A stretch of DNA of 64,000 nt from Adiantum capillus-veneris (taxonomy: Eukaryota > Streptophyta > Polypodiopsida > Polypodiales > Pteridaceae): the NCBI GenBank assembly GCA_014529385.2, contig CM043970.1, forward strand, positions 66,301,496-66,365,495, in the 5' to 3' direction. Positions 45,613 to 58,729 of this stretch are shown here, piece after piece. Under the pieces are notes generated by a model. It saw nothing but the letters and a program-made list of their open reading frames with translations. It was not told the origin of the DNA and did not search any database. Both the position numbers and the translations under genes were made by a program. Positions within the stretch are counted from its first letter, which is position 1; each line of letters opens with the position of its first letter.

Positions 45613-46830
45613 CTAAGCCCCCCGGGGGCTTTGGAAAGGTTGTAACTCCTCACATTGTACCACATCAAAGGTTGATGGATTATTGTTTGATTTTGTGAAA
45701 ACTTTGGCTTCTTGCATGATAGGTTCCTCCATGCTTAACATACATGGGTCATACCAATGCTTTTCAACATCCTCAAACACTTCTTGAAGATTATCCTCAC
45801 ATGGATTCAACTCACACTCTTCTACTTTGTTTTGGAGTTGGCATTCCATGTACACAATCATCTCTTTATGCTCAATGTGGTCTATGATCTCTTCACCTAT
45901 GATTTCATCTTCTTCTTCACTCTCTTCTTTTAAACAAGATACACTCTTAGAACATTCCATAAGATCAAGGTTACCTTCAAGGTCTTCATTCTCCATAGAG
46001 TCATGTTGCATAAAAGCTTCGTCTGCTTGGACTAAAAATTGATCCTCCGCCAAAAGGTTGGATCTATCCATTATTGAATCATCAATGCCATTTGAGATAT
46101 CTTGTGTTGATTTTTGCATGCTTGTGATAAAGGTAGAAGAAAGAGATTCCACATTTGAATCTTGGCCACACACTTTAGCACTCGAATAATCACTTGGCAT
46201 GTAATTAACTTCTTCAACATTTGTCGGAGTAGAAGGAGACAAGTATGGCAAAGGAGATGACTCCTTGATAGAAACACTTTCATGATGGTTGGTTCTTCCA
46301 GCATGATGGAAACCATTTTTGATGTAGAAGTACTTGTGAAACTTCCTTCAGGCAATAGTGACCGCTTTTTCAAAGGTAGAGGGTCCACTACAAGTAACCT
46401 TAGTTTTTAGGAAAGGAGACAAACCCAAAATAAATTGCTCCATTTTTACATAATCTGGAAATGTAGAACTAAACCCACATCTTCCCCATTGACGAGAAAA
46501 AATATCCTCATAAGCATAGTAGTCTTCACCATGTTGTTGAAGTCTCCCTAATGAAGCCCATGCTTTCTCCGTTGTTGGAAATTTAGAGAATCTGGTCTTC
46601 AAAGCTTTGGAAATTTGGGTATACCCATCTTCAATCTGAGAAGACATACTCCAAAACCATTGCTCAGCGTTGCCTCTAAGGCATAGCAATAGAAAATCCC
46701 CTTTTTCAATTTCATCCCTTTTACCAAGGATACGACAAACCATTCTAAAATCAGCAAGAAAATCATCAACATCTTCTTCTAGATTTCTGAAGAAGATTGG
46801 GATATCATCAAAGGTATAGCCTGTTATAGT
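45613..46830 (-). pseudogene. Element III: Gag remnant
   Basis: Reading down from about 46830, the minus strand gives IPIFFRNLEEDVDDFLADF, then MVCRILGKRDEIEKGDF, NAEQWFWSMSSQIEDGY and a KMEQFILGLSPFLKTKV segment, a recognisable Gag domain similar in style to that of element II. After a frameshift near 46350 an acidic 212-aa frame follows (45613-46251, EESEEEDEIIGEE) with no zinc knuckle. A leader stop and the shift suggest that it is not functional. Confidence 0.65.
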
Positions 46831-47126
46831 CTCTCAATCCTAGAACCACACAAAGTTTATTTCCAAACAATCATTTTCTCTCATGACCTCAACTGACTAC
46901 ACAAAGTTTTGAAAGGTCTTTCAACATGAATTCTAGATTCTTATGTGAAAATGTTTTTTTTTCCTTTCTTATGTTATGCTAATCCAAACCATATTCTAGA
47001 TCATTTTTTGTTGCCTTGAAATTAACTCGGTCATACAAGCTTTCATGATTCATATAATCTACTTGATTATGCTAAAATTCAAGCATTCATGCAATACAAC
47101 AACAATAAGCACAAAGTCATTCCTCT

Positions 47127-47138
47127 GTGGGGGCACCA
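47127..47138 (-). other. Primer-binding site of element III
   Basis: GTGGGGGCACCA, identical to that of element II at 32401-32412. The 5' LTR starts three bases further on. Confidence 0.72.
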
Positions 47139-47141
47139 ATT

Positions 47142-47313
47142 TGGGGCGGTCCGGGGCGGGCAACAAGAAGAGTGGCCTCTAAGCACTTTTCTAGGCTCCC
47201 GTGCTGCTCAATTGGGTTGGGGTTGGAAAAAATAGCAAACACACACACAAACCCGCAACCTAACCCTACACAAATTTGGGACACCACCTAGTTTTGATGC
47301 GAACTAGGATGCG

Positions 47314-47347
<34 letters not shown>

Positions 47348-49540
47348 TAGTGCTCGGGTTGCTTTGAAATGTATCGGCAAAATGATCAAGCAAACATAAT
47401 TATATATGTAAGAAGAGAGAGAAGGGGGAGGGGGTGCTTGTTGCATTAATACCTTCTTACAAATCTGTCATGACCAATCAAATTGAGATTAGTATTTGTT
47501 CAACATAGCTTGAGTAAATTACACCACAACACATCAGAAGAAAAGCCACCCCAATCACTGTCTTAAGGCTAGGGGAGTCCTCTCCACCCTGTCGCCCTCT
47601 TACATTATGTGGGATTTATGGCTAAATTGATGACAACACCCAGAGACAAGCTATCAAGAACTTAAAAGAAACACCAAGACACTTACACATCATTGTTGTC
47701 CATTACTTCACGTTGGAAGAGAGACAAAGTATCCAAGCTTACTCCAAATCCACCCTCCTTGTTTCAGCAAATGTTGGGCTTACACTAGTAGGAGAAATGA
47801 TAGATTTCCTACTCTCAATTGAATGATCACTCTCTCTTACAATGGCATAGAGTTCCCTTGCTAATTACCCCTAATACAACACATGCATATGCATAAGCCA
47901 ATGAGCTTCCACTCAAGAGCTCCTTCTAGAGAGGTTGAGCTTGGCTTCTCAAGCTATAGCATAGTGTTCTTGCTTATGGCTCCCCCCTTTTTGTGCTAGC
48001 TCCACCCTCCTTTTATAGCAATTTTGAGGGATAGGGTTACTCCTCTAACCATGGTTGGGTTAGATTTTCAGCACTTATCTAATTTCTTTTACTTGGAATT
48101 ATCAAGAAGTTGGTGTGGATAGATGAAGAAGAGAGAGAAGAGAGAAGTGGAGGTGATAGGACTTTTCATAGTAGGTTAGTGTTAGTAAATTAGTAGAGTT
48201 AGTATTTTTATTAATTTACAACTAGAATTGGATATTTACAATGGAAGTATCCATGTAGGGTACAAATAAGGAAGAAAAAACTCTTAATAGGTAAGAAATT
48301 ATGGATTTCTTACAATGTTGATGCTTCAAGTGTCTTGAGTAGAGTCAATTTTGACGCTTGTTGGCGGTCCACTAGCTTTGACGGTACATTTTTTCTCCAC
48401 TCTTGACCTTCCTTGGGAGCCAGGATAAGTGAATATGAGTAATCAATCACCATGATGCTGTCTTTCAAGAGAAGAAGCTGAATTTTGTGGTTTTTTTGAT
48501 AGATATGGGTAATATGGAAGAGGAAAAATGAGACTAGGTGGTCAATTTTGGAATGGAAGTGTGTGTAGGAGACATGAGTTCACCATGGTTTCTCTTATTC
48601 TTCAAGGTTGAGAAGAAGGCGAGTAGGGTGCAGAGAGGAGTGGTGAGAGAGGTAGAGATGATGAGTGGAGAAGTGTGTGTGAAAGAGGAAAATGATAAAG
48701 TGGAAGAGGGAGTGTGGTTGCATAGTATGGGCAAACTGGGGTCCACCAATAAAATCATAGCTCATAGCTCGTGGCTCAAAAAAATATGAAAACATTTGAG
48801 GTAAAATTTCAGCCCACGAGCTACAATTTTTGTTTGTATGACCTTTTCAAATTCAGGGAGCATGTGATCTTTAAAAATTCAGCAAAACAGACTGTTTTTT
48901 CCACTGCACAAAGTCCTTGTGAGGTCCTTCTTTGGATGATTCTTTTGAATACGTCCAAGAGTGAGCCTCCCATGGTGCATGCATGCATTCCACATACCCT
49001 TGACCTTATTTAGTAGGTCTATCATTGAAGATATTGTTGAGATCATGATATAAGTGAATAGTACAACTAAGAAAATCAAATATTGAGGGGTGTTAAAAAA
49101 TATGTACATATCAAATATAAATAATATAGGTGGAAAAAATATTAAGGGGTCAAAATAAATCTCTCTCATTATAAGTCTACCATAAAAAGATGAATATTTT
49201 TGGTGGTCTAATTTATGAGAGTAATAGAGAATAGACGTAGGAAGGAAAAAATCACAATAGTGAAAAAATATACACATAAATAGAACTTGTTTTTTTGGAT
49301 TTTTGTTGGGATGGAGTTACACCAAAAATAAGAGAAGCTTGCATGATTTTTTTTTTATATGGAATAAAGAGTATGCAAAATGGTAAGAAAAAATATGGGA
49401 ATGGTGAGTCAATGTACATGACATAAATAACACACACCTAAGTATAAATATTTAAAGAAATACCAAAATAATTATGAAAAATCCTTTTATTTAGGCCCTA
49501 TATACAATGAAATATTTACACACAAATGGGACATAATATA

Positions 49541-49578
<38 letters not shown>

Positions 49579-49755
49579 TTCAACTAGCCCTGTGACTAGC
49601 TAATTGAGGGTTTTTAAGAAAATATGGGGAAAGTCCCCTAACTCACACACGCCTATGTACAGTGAAATGGTAGGGATAGCCACAATGTTTGGGTGATTTT
49701 GGTAGGGTGAGGTAGCTTACTATGGAAATTATGGAAAGCCGAAAAACGGCTATCA
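47142..49755 (-). repeat. 5' LTR of element III (short form, 2614 bp)
   Basis: Starts TGGGGCGG (TGAGGCGG in relatives) and ends CTATCA. It has (TA)n at 49543-49575, where the other LTR has a T-rich stretch. CTATAAAAGGAGG lies on the minus strand near 48018-48006 and is a plausible TATA promoter. Confidence 0.82.
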
Positions 49756-49801
49756 GCGTGTACTAGAGCAGTTGGCGACTAAGCCCGGGAGGACGCAACC
49801 T

Positions 49802-49813
49802 GCTCTGATACCA
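49802..49813 (-). other. Initiator-Met tRNA primer-binding site of copia element IV
   Basis: GCTCTGATACCA on the plus strand, i.e. TGGTATCAGAGC in the element, the standard plant initiator-Met site, two bases from the LTR. Confidence 0.92.
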
Positions 49814-49815
49814 AT

Positions 49816-50042
49816 TGTTGGAATGAGGGTTGCAGAGAAATACACACATCTTGGAGAAGACAAAGGAAGCTCAAGGCACACAATAGAGAGTGTGTTGCTT
49901 AGTGTACAATGGAAAGATCGATAGCCCTAGAGTGATGGGCGTATATACAATGCACGGGGGAAAAAACCTCCTAAAGAGGGAGAAAATGCCCCGGCGGTCC
50001 TAGTGTGTTCACACACATCACTACCACATGTATATGGTAACA
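49816..50042 (-). repeat. 5' LTR of copia element IV
   Basis: TGTTGGAATG ... GGTAACA on the plus strand. A TATA-like motif reads on the minus strand around 49900-49910. Confidence 0.9.
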
Positions 50043-51490
50043 GACTTTAAATGACTAACTTCAACATGTATAGACAACAATAGACAACGAAGCAGCCTAT
50101 AGAATTTTCTTATAGGTGATGCTAGTTGAGAAATGTCCTCATGAACTTCTAGTGTGTGCTTCAATAATAACTTGTATTCTTCCTTGCATAGGAACCCATC
50201 TTCTTAAACACCATCAATTCCCAGTTTGTATAGAGATCCAACTATGATAGTGAATTTTAGACTTCTGAGAATCAATACCTTCTTATTGGACTGAGACCAA
50301 TGCTCTGGTAATCCTCCATACCAGTATGAATTCATGCAATTCCATCCATTCAAGATCGGGTTCTTGAGTGATCATCTAAAACAACTCAACATCTATTGGT
50401 TCATCTTGTAGTGACGTGAATGAGATGCCTTTGGTTCTTCTAGAGAGAAAATTTGTAGCACAATGTGTCTTGCTAGGCTTATGAAAAATATCAAAGTTGA
50501 ACTTTAGAAGAAATATTATCCACCTGATTAACCTTTGGTAAATAACGACCTTATTTATCAAATGTAATAGAGCTTGATGATTTACATAGAGCTGAAATAG
50601 TTTTCCTTGACAATAGTGTCTAAATTTTGTGGCTTAAAAAACCATCCCTTTCAGTAGTTGAATAAGGCTTGCTTAGCCTTACTGAACCTCCTAATAGGAA
50701 AATATACTAGAAATCAATCCATTTGTCCACTTGAGTGAAAATAGCATCCATTGTGATGCCAAAGGAATCCACATGCACATGGAAAATAATATCCTAGTTT
50801 AGCTGCCAAAGTATTGGGTCTAGTGGCTGATTTTAGAGACTAAAGGGCTTTCTCACATTCAAGGAACTAGATAAACTTGACTCCTTTTTGGGTGAGTTCA
50901 TATAACAAAAGAGATTTACCTATAAATATATGCATGAACCTCCAATAAAAAATTATATAACCTAGAATGAGCTAAGTTCATATAAATTCGTGGGTGCTCT
51001 AGCCTCTTGAACACCTTGAATCTTATCATCAACCATTTCAATTTCATTTTTGAATGCCACATGACCACGCAGTTATCCCTTCCAAACTAAAAATCTTCAT
51101 CTTTGAAACACCATCTCCAGGAATAATAGATGCATCACTTCAAATGAATAGATGGTGAAATCATCCACAAAGATGGCTAAAAACTTATGCAGCAACACAT
51201 TGAATATTTCTATCATGCATCTCTGAAATATAGATGGAGCATTAGATAACCTAAACGGCATAACTATATACATAAATGTTTCCCATTCAATGATAAAAGT
51301 CATTTTTAGCCCTATCTTCTGGTGCAATGTTCAGTTGATTATATCCACTATAGCCATTCAAAAAGCTATACATCTTGTGTCCAACTATCTCATGGAGCAC
51401 CATATTTGTTAATGGTAGTGGAAGTGGGTCTTTGATGGTATGAGCATTCACCTTTAAAAAAGCCCTAAGCAAAGTAAACAAGTGCGACAA
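50043..51490 (-). mobile_element. Old Ty3/gypsy element V, RT and RNase H remnant
   Basis: RT pieces: VNAHTIKDPLPLPLTNMVL and MYSFLNGYSGYNQLNIAPED (51490-51287), then VMPFRLSNAPSIFQRCM and FLAIFVDDFTIYS (51327-51097) with the catalytic D-D pair. The RNase H end YQRLIRWIIFLLKFNFDI with KTHCATNFLSRR is at 50561-50376. Order and strand continue into the integrase remnant at 34752-35683, beyond copia element IV. Many stops are present. Confidence 0.75.
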
Positions 51491-51883
51491 CTAAGAGCAT
51501 ATCCACACCAGGAAGAAAGAAAATATGCATACTGAAGAAGTTATTTGAAGAAAATTCAAGATATTTGGATTCCCAAAGAGAAATGGCAACAACAACATCA
51601 ACAAATGATGAAGAAATCTTTGCAAAGGACCAAGATGGCATGCACATGGAAAGAGAACCGGTAGCTAATGGAAGAACCTAAGAGGATAGCATGTAAAGAA
51701 AGATGCCTCAACATTAGCAACCCTTTGGTGATTAGCTTAAATCTCTTACACAACATATTGTTTTTAATTGGATTGACCACGTGTATGATAGAACCAACCA
51801 AGGCTATGCATAGACAATTAGGTTCAACCCATGCACTACACTACTCAAGTGGATGGCATTCTCATCTAGGAGGACTCTGACTA

Positions 51884-51922
<39 letters not shown>

Positions 51923-52829
51923 TTATGAATGTAGACCCAAGTTAGGCCAGAAGGGATATTTGGCCAATGTATTCAAAGCTAGAATTGTAAAATTTGTGTG
52001 TTTTAAGTTTATATTTTATTTATGCCCATAAAAAGTGATTCCACTACAAACATTTGGGGACAAACAACACATATAATCCCCTAGGTGTATGTATGTATAA
52101 AATAGTGTTTTTTAACTTTTCTTTTATAATTTTAAACCAAAATTGCTAAAAAATGGAGCAATCTGCCAAAAATATGATTGCATGTTGATTTTAAGTTAGT
52201 GCATCAATTTTTTGGTATGGGTTTGCTACTTTTCTATAAGATTTTCTAATATTCTTAATTTTAAACGAAAAATATAAAACCCAAATAATAAATGACTGTA
52301 AATGTTTGATTGGTAATCTAAGCACATTTGATTTGATTGGTCATGACAATAAGAAAGACAAGGGATAAAAACTTGGTGAATTTCAGGACATGTCGACCCT
52401 GGGGGATTCACCACATCAAAAACTTACCGCACCACATAAGTGCAAGGGAAGGTTTTTTCATACAATTTACATAAGCATATAAAATTAGGGTCAGGCCCCC
52501 AATAATTTATCTCCCAAGATTAAAAATAAGGGAGGGGGGTATTGTATTTATGGGGGGGGGACCTGACTCGGGTTGGTTACTTGTAATGATTGGTCACCGG
52601 TGTGTACTAGAACTCAGATGAATTTTTTGGGATGCTTTTCATCAGGCTACACATCAAATTTTGCATCAAGTTGGTCATAGATAAGGGCTGATTTGTGGAG
52701 CAGGTCAAGGGTTGATTTACACCAGCTTTGGATGGGTCAAAATTGAACAAGTTGCCAGAATGCAGGGTGATCGAGCACATAGTTTGAAAGTCAAACTAAG
52801 ACACATTGATGGTACATCTAGTTATCAAC
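51491..52829. other. No gene seen; junk between elements V and VI
   Basis: AT-rich with stops in all frames. It contains the G34 tract at 51887-51920 and a shorter G11 near 52552. Boundaries of V and VI could not be placed inside it. Confidence 0.45.
51887..51920 (+). repeat. Poly-G tract, about 34 bases
   Basis: Uninterrupted G run preceded by GACTAGGA and followed by CATTATG. Length may be an assembly estimate. Confidence 0.9.
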
Positions 52830-54166
52830 AAAAGTGGCTCCTTAGTACGTAGCTCATGGAGTCCTTGCTAGTGTACAAGATATTGCAGTCTACTCTGTGA
52901 AATTTCCAGAATCAAGTAATTTCTCAACTTCATATTATTCTTGCTTATCGACCTCAACTAGAGGTGGGGTTGCTGGGCTCTTCCGAGAATGTTGGATGTG
53001 CAACAAGGCTCTAGAATTGAGACGTGAAATACTCGATGAATCTTCATGGACTAGGATAGTTGGAGATGATAGGTTACTGGATTGACTTGGCCCAGAATCT
53101 TGAATGGTCCAAGCCATTTGTAACCTAGCTTTTGGCAAGGAAAAGAGGAGCCTAGATCATGACGTAGAATCCATAATTTATCTCACACTTTGTATGTTGG
53201 ATGTTGTATTTGATGCTGGTCTGCACTTGTATTTCTCGTGAGCTTCTTTTATGTGCATCCTCAAATCCTCATGAGTTTTTGATAATTGTAGAGCAAGGTT
53301 TAAAACAATTGGGCTCTTCACTTGATGATTGCATGGATATCCATTTTAGGAGGTTGACCATGCTTGGAAAAGAATGGGGTGTGGCAAGTAGAAGCATGGA
53401 TAGTGTTATTGTAAGAAAAAATTTCCATTGATAGTAGATCCCCAATTATCTTGATTATAAATGATTGCACAACGTAGATATTGCTTGAGGACTTGATTTA
53501 CTCTCTTTGTTTGTCCATCATTTTGCGGTGATTGGATCATAAAAGGTTTATCTGTACTCCTAGTAACTTGAAAAGGCTTTTCCAAGAGTTAGAGACAAAT
53601 TGTGAGCCTCAATAGAAAAAAATGTCATTAGGTAAGCCATGATAACGATAGATATGTTATAGAAAGAGTTTTGCCATACCTTCTCCGATGATGGTCTTGG
53701 TGGTTGGAATATAGTATGCCATCTTTGTAAAATGATCCACAACTACTAGAATGGACTCAAATCCCTTTGACAAGGTTAGCTCCACAATGAAATCCATGGA
53801 TATGGATAACCTTGGCTTGCTTGGAATAGGAAAGGGATGAAGTAATCCATGAGAATGATGATGAGGGACCTTAGATCCGTTGCAAGTGTCACAAGTGCCC
53901 ACATACTCTTGACAAGTTTCCACATTTGAGGCCACCAATAGTCACTTAATACAAGCTCAATTATTATTGACCCAAATTGTCTTGTTGTTGGAAGTCATGC
54001 CTCCTTTTCGTATTTCCAAGCATGTTGAGATTAGAAAAATATAGAGGAGAAATTTATAGTAAATCAATCCATCAATTTCTTGAAAGTCCTGATTAACACT
54101 TTCATGTCCGTGAAGCTGTCTTTCAATAATCTGGGCAATCAGGTCCTTGGTAGTTTGCTTCTTCAC
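52830..54166 (-). pseudogene. Element VI: integrase and chromodomain
   Basis: [12 protein letters not shown] (end of the zinc finger), [20 protein letters not shown] and [15 protein letters not shown] (catalytic core) lie at 53938-53657. Further on, GYKWLGPFKILG, HRVFHVSILEP and, after shifts, YEVEKLLDS with RLQYLVH, the chromodomain style of chromoviruses. Multiple stops. Confidence 0.75.
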
Positions 54167-54317
54167 TTGGGCAAGAAAAGTAGAATCTTTGGGAGCCTTG
54201 CTTATGGTTGAGTTTAGCTTAAATTACTCAGGCTTTAAGATTACTAACTGTTGTTGATCAAATGCTGCATCTCCTTCTTTTGGTGCAAGGTAGGACCTCC
54301 TAGATAAGGCATCTCGA

Positions 54318-55757
54318 TTACCTTGTTGGATGGCCAGGCCTATAAGAAATAATGAAGTCAAACCTTGATAAGATACCACTCCATCTTGTTTGGTGATGAT
54401 TCAAGACACGGGATGTCATGAAGTACTCCAAATTCTTGTGATTTGCGTAGACTGTGATCTTATGAGGAGCTCCTTCAAGTGAATGCCATGTTTCAAAAGA
54501 GTCAATAATTGATAGAATCTCTTTTGTCATGGATTTTATAATTGATTTTTGCAATAGGTAAGAACTTTCAAGAATGGAAATCCGCTAGATGGAGTTGACC
54601 ATCATCACCCACTTGGGATAGAATGGCTCCAAGGGCAAGATCTGAATCGTTCGTCTCTAAAATGAAAGGGTTTATAGGATATGCAAGAATCAAAATGGGT
54701 GCAATTGTGAAGACTATCTTTAGAGTTTGAAAATATTTATTAGCCTTTGAATCACAAGGAAACTTGCCCTTCCCTATTAATCTTGTCAATGTAGTGAAAA
54801 TCTTGGAGTAGTCCTTGATAAAGATACAATAGAAATTTGCAAATTCTAAGAAGCATTGAAAATATCTCATTGACATGGGTGTCTCCTAATCAAGAATGGT
54901 TTACACCTTTTTTAAGTCCATGGAGACCCCCTTAGAAATAACATACCCTAGAAACTCTAGTTTTGATTGATGAAACGAGCACTTCTCTAGCTTTGCATAC
55001 AAGTCCGTCACCCAAATTTTATCCAAGACCATTTGTACATGTTGCTCATGATCCTCTTGATTCTTAGAAAATATCAAGATATCATCAAGATAGATCACCA
55101 CAAAATCATCTAGATGCTCACAAAAGATATCATTCATTAACTCTACTGAAAAATTGTCAAAGCATTTGTGAAACCAAATGGCATGACAACATATTCAAAG
55201 TGGCGATACCTCATATCGTAAAGCTGTTTTTCATTCATCAGTACCTTCCTTTATCTTGACAAGATTGTAGATATCACAAAGGTCTATCTTTGTGAAAATA
55301 TTTGCTTTTGCAAGTCACTCAAGAAATTTTGGAATCAAGGGAGGGGATAGAAATTCTTAACTCGGTGATCTTGTTGAGACCCCCTATAATCCACACACAT
55401 TTGTAGGGATCCATCTTGGTTCTTAACAAATAGTATTGGAGCCCTTGTTTGCTGAAGGTTTTGAATGACATATGAATCCCTTGGCAAGATTCTCATCAAT
55501 ACACTTCCATAGTTCCATCAATATTTCTTGAGATAGCCTGTATATTGGCCAAAAGGGGGTTGAGTCCCTTCTTGCAACTCTAGAGCACAATCATAGAGTC
55601 TATGCTCCGATAGTATAGCTACATTCTTCTTCTCAAAAAAATATTTATAATCTTGATATTGAGGGGAGATTGAGGGGGTAGTGCTTCCATGATTTTTTTT
55701 TCTAGTGTGCCAGCTAGCATTGTGAATATCAAGAAAGTTGGATTCTTTTTCTTGCAT
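54318..55757 (-). pseudogene. Element VI: reverse transcriptase and RNase H
   Basis: The start region RLYDCALELQEGTQPPFG is at 55757-55518. RT motif VVIYLDDILIFSKNQEDH is at 55137-54901. FANFYCIFIKDYSKI and ETNDSDLALGAILSQ are at 54876-54568. RNase H pieces [13 protein letters not shown] and [17 protein letters not shown] are at 54554-54318. The YLDD pair is kept, but frames are broken at several points. Confidence 0.8.
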
Positions 55758-56015
55758 GCATGAAGACCTTGGCTTCAGTGTATATAGACTTTGTATGATT
55801 CCTTTTCTACTTTTGAACTTGTCTTGGCTTAAAAATTAAATTCCTCAAATCAATGCTAGGGTTGTGTAACTTGAGCCATAGTAGGCCAATAACAATTGGA
55901 CTACTTTGACATTGTATGATATCGAATGAAATCCTTGAAACATGATCCTTTAATGCTACTTCTATGGGGCAAGTTTTGTACCTGACATCTCTTGAAGTGA
56001 GGGGAAGGCCATCAA

Positions 56016-56873
56016 TTACTTCTGCAAAGTTACTGGACTAGACTTCTCCACAAGTGGTATGCCTTGTTTTTTTGCAAATTCTTTTTCCATGAAGCACGCT
56101 ATTGCGCTTGAACCTAGTAATGCTTCATAATCCATTTGGCTATCTAGCATACAGATCTTGACTGGTAGTATAGAACTCAAAGTGGGATTAGTGGGTAGAT
56201 AAAGACCTTCTTTTACTTGATTTTTGTCCAATTGCGACATCCATGTTTCCCAAAAATAATGAGACTATTGCACCATGACCTTTTGTCCTTTTCTTCTTTA
56301 GACAATGTCGAGCAACGTGTCTAGGCTCTCCACAATACGTACATAGGTCGTTGATGTGTCACCTTTGCTTCTCTTGGGGTTTAAACCGTGACAAATCAAT
56401 TTGCATAGGTTGAATGCTTCGTTCATGGCCCTCTTAAATTGAAAGACCATCATGTGCCACTACTTTTTCAGACTGTAATGATGCTCCATGATGCTTCTCT
56501 TGTCATCTCTCAAATAGTCTACTACTTGAGAGATAAATTTTCTTAACATATGAACCTTTGGCATAGTCAATTATAGATCCTTTACATCATCATTTATCTC
56601 CATCAAAATTGGCTTATAGAGTATTTTTCATGCCAAGTTAAATCACATGTGATATGTCAAAATTCAAATGCATAGATAGATGAAGGCCTTGATCCTTGGC
56701 AAATATTTCTAAGCTTGGTTTTGGCTACCCTTACTCTATCAGTATCCCCAAACGTCACAAAGAGCTCTCGTATAAAAGCTTCAAAGTCATGGAGGAGGGG
56801 AGATTTCTTTTCAATTAAAGGAGCAAACCAAGAGAAAGTTGTACCTGAGAGGAGTGTGCCAATAAGGCCTACT
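56016..56873 (-). pseudogene. Element VI: Gag C-terminal half and protease
   Basis: From 56873 downward: VGLIGTLLSGTTFSWFAPL and LHDFEAFIRELFVTFGDTDR (Gag domain). The knuckle LCTYCGEPRHVARHCLK is near 56340-56280. Then a protease with YEALLGSSAIACFMEKEF, where the usual DSGA is LGSS, so the catalytic Asp is gone. The Gag half restarts exactly at the element VII target site. Confidence 0.75.
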
Positions 56874-57197
56874 TGTTAGGAATTGGATCGTGCTAGCTAG
56901 GGTGGATGAAAGAGAAACATAGCGTCAATGTGTGAGTGTGTGTGTGTAAGAAAGGTTATCACTCAAGTGAATTAGGTTCCAAGATAGAATTAGCTTGGAC
57001 TCATAAACACAATCTTGAGTATTGACTTAGCTTAGCACAAGCTCACCATAGACAAGCATGTAGTGCAAAATAGAGTTGTTGTTTATTCATTCATGAAATG
57101 AGCTTTAAGTAGCTCTACAACCTTGCTCCACAACATGTGGGATAAATCCACTCTCCTCTCCTTGACTCACACTTTAGGACAAAGCTCACACTTTACA
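56874..57197 (-). repeat. 3' LTR of element VII
   Basis: 324 bp, TGTTAGGAATTGG to CACTTTACA. Close to the other LTR, with a few substitutions and a 3-base length difference, partly in a GT run. Confidence 0.9.
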
Positions 57198-57239
57198 ATC
57201 CTCCCCTTGAGGTTTGGACTATGACAAGATACTGAAGAT

Positions 57240-57395
57240 GCATGATCCACACAGGCTAGCAAAATCCACATAGGATGGTGATATCCAAACAGGAAAATAA
57301 AGTCCACAAAGGATGGTGATATCCACACAGGATGGTAAAATACACAAAGGATGGTGATGCCCACACAGGATGATAAGATCCACACAGGAAAAAGT
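57240..57395. repeat. Degenerate 19-20-bp tandem array
   Basis: About seven copies of a TCCACACAGGATGGTGATA-like unit with varied spacing, in the 3' untranslated part of element VII. There are no spacers of constant length, so it is not CRISPR-like. Confidence 0.75.
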
Positions 57396-57424
57396 CCTCC
57401 CCTAAAAGTAGAGATTTTGTGTCT

Positions 57425-58354
57425 TCAAAATGGGTCTTCATAAAAGACAATGTTGCTCTCGTCTTCATCCTTTTTGTCTTCTACTATGTGAGCTGATCCT
57501 CTGTCAGGTCTTTTGCCTTCGTTGCTTCTGCTGTTTCTTCTACTGCTGCTACTTTCTCCACTTCTACTGCCTCCATTTGAGTAGCACCGAGAAGGAGGGT
57601 GTCCCTTCTTACCACATTTGTTGCAAGGTTTGTTTGTGTAGAAGTCTTTCGCTACGTGTCCCATTCTTCCACATTCATAACACTTTCTTCCGTTTGTCGA
57701 TGTTGATGGTGAATGCCTTCCGCTTGAGGATGTTGCAATAAAAACTCCTCTTGATGAGGTGAGTGAACCTCTTTGATTTCTTTCTTCTGCTTGGACTGAG
57801 TTGATGACATCTTGGAATGGTGGTGCTGGTTCTTTTTCTTCAAGAATTGTGACTAAGTGGTCATAAGAAGGTGGAAGTGCACTTAATAGTATGGCCACTT
57901 TGTCATCTTCTGGTACTTAGACCTAGGTGTAAGTGAGCTACGTGACAATGCTCTTAAGCCTATTCACTAGGCTAGCAATGTCCTCCCCTTCAATCATAGT
58001 AACTTTGTAAAGATGTCTTTTAAGACTAACTTTGCTTCTTTTGGCCCTAGCTCCAAAACTACTTTCTAGGACATGCCAGGCATCATGTGCATGGTTACAT
58101 TCATCTATGAAATGCACGTAGTTGTCATGCAAGGAGGTGATGATGATTCCCAATGCTTGTTCTTCTTTGGCCAAATTCTTTGCACTTGCTATGAGTGTAG
58201 ATGCCCTAGTGTGCACTCCATCGGGTTCGGCTTGTTGCTCTAAGGCAGTGCTGATGACAGACCACAAACATTTTTTCATAAGGTAGCCTCTTAACTTCAT
58301 TTTCCAAGTGTGAAATCCATCCTCATTGAATTTTTCTATTCCCTTGTCCCCCAT
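57425..58354 (-). pseudogene. Element VII: copia-type Gag, interrupted by stops
   Basis: The first part (58354-57938) begins MGDKGIEKFNEDGFHTWKMK and has HAHDAWHVLESSFGAR and LKRHLYKVTMIEGED. Three in-frame stops fall within about 20 codons (57940-57900). The same frame then continues with ILLSALPPSYDHLVTILEE, knuckles CYECGRMGHVAKDF (last Cys changed to Phe) and CNKCGKKGHPPSRC, and an acidic end. Gag would package the element RNA with a copia partner's enzymes. Protease and pol are absent. Confidence 0.82.
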
Positions 58355-58729
58355 TTGTGCTAATAGAAGGGTCTTAGCTTAGGAGACTCTCCTAACCAGT
58401 GTCTTCCTCTTTACATGGTGCACAAATAAAGAAAGACGATATTTGTTTGCAAGTTATTGTGCTTGGCTGCAAGATTTAAATTTTAATGTCTTCTTAATAA
58501 AATGTGAAATACCTCTTCACTCGAGGTGAAGTCACCCCTCACATACACCTTTGAGTTCTTCTTTGATGATGGAATGAGCCTTTGAAGTTGGCTTCTGATA
58601 CCTTTGGAGCTCCTTTTTAAAAGCTTGAAGATGCTTTGTTTGATGACCGCCTTTGAGGTCCGGTCTAGAAGCTTTGAAAATCTTTGAGGCTTGATGCCCT
58701 TGTCTGGCTTGGGAGGCTTCAAAGACTTA

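Noticed and set aside
51887-51920. Poly-G as a polypurine tract of a plus-strand LTR element
   Set aside because: It is not followed by a TG-starting LTR with a partner copy; all neighbouring elements run on the minus strand.
57240-57395. CRISPR-like array
   Set aside because: Degenerate 19-20-bp units without unique spacers, in a plant retroelement.
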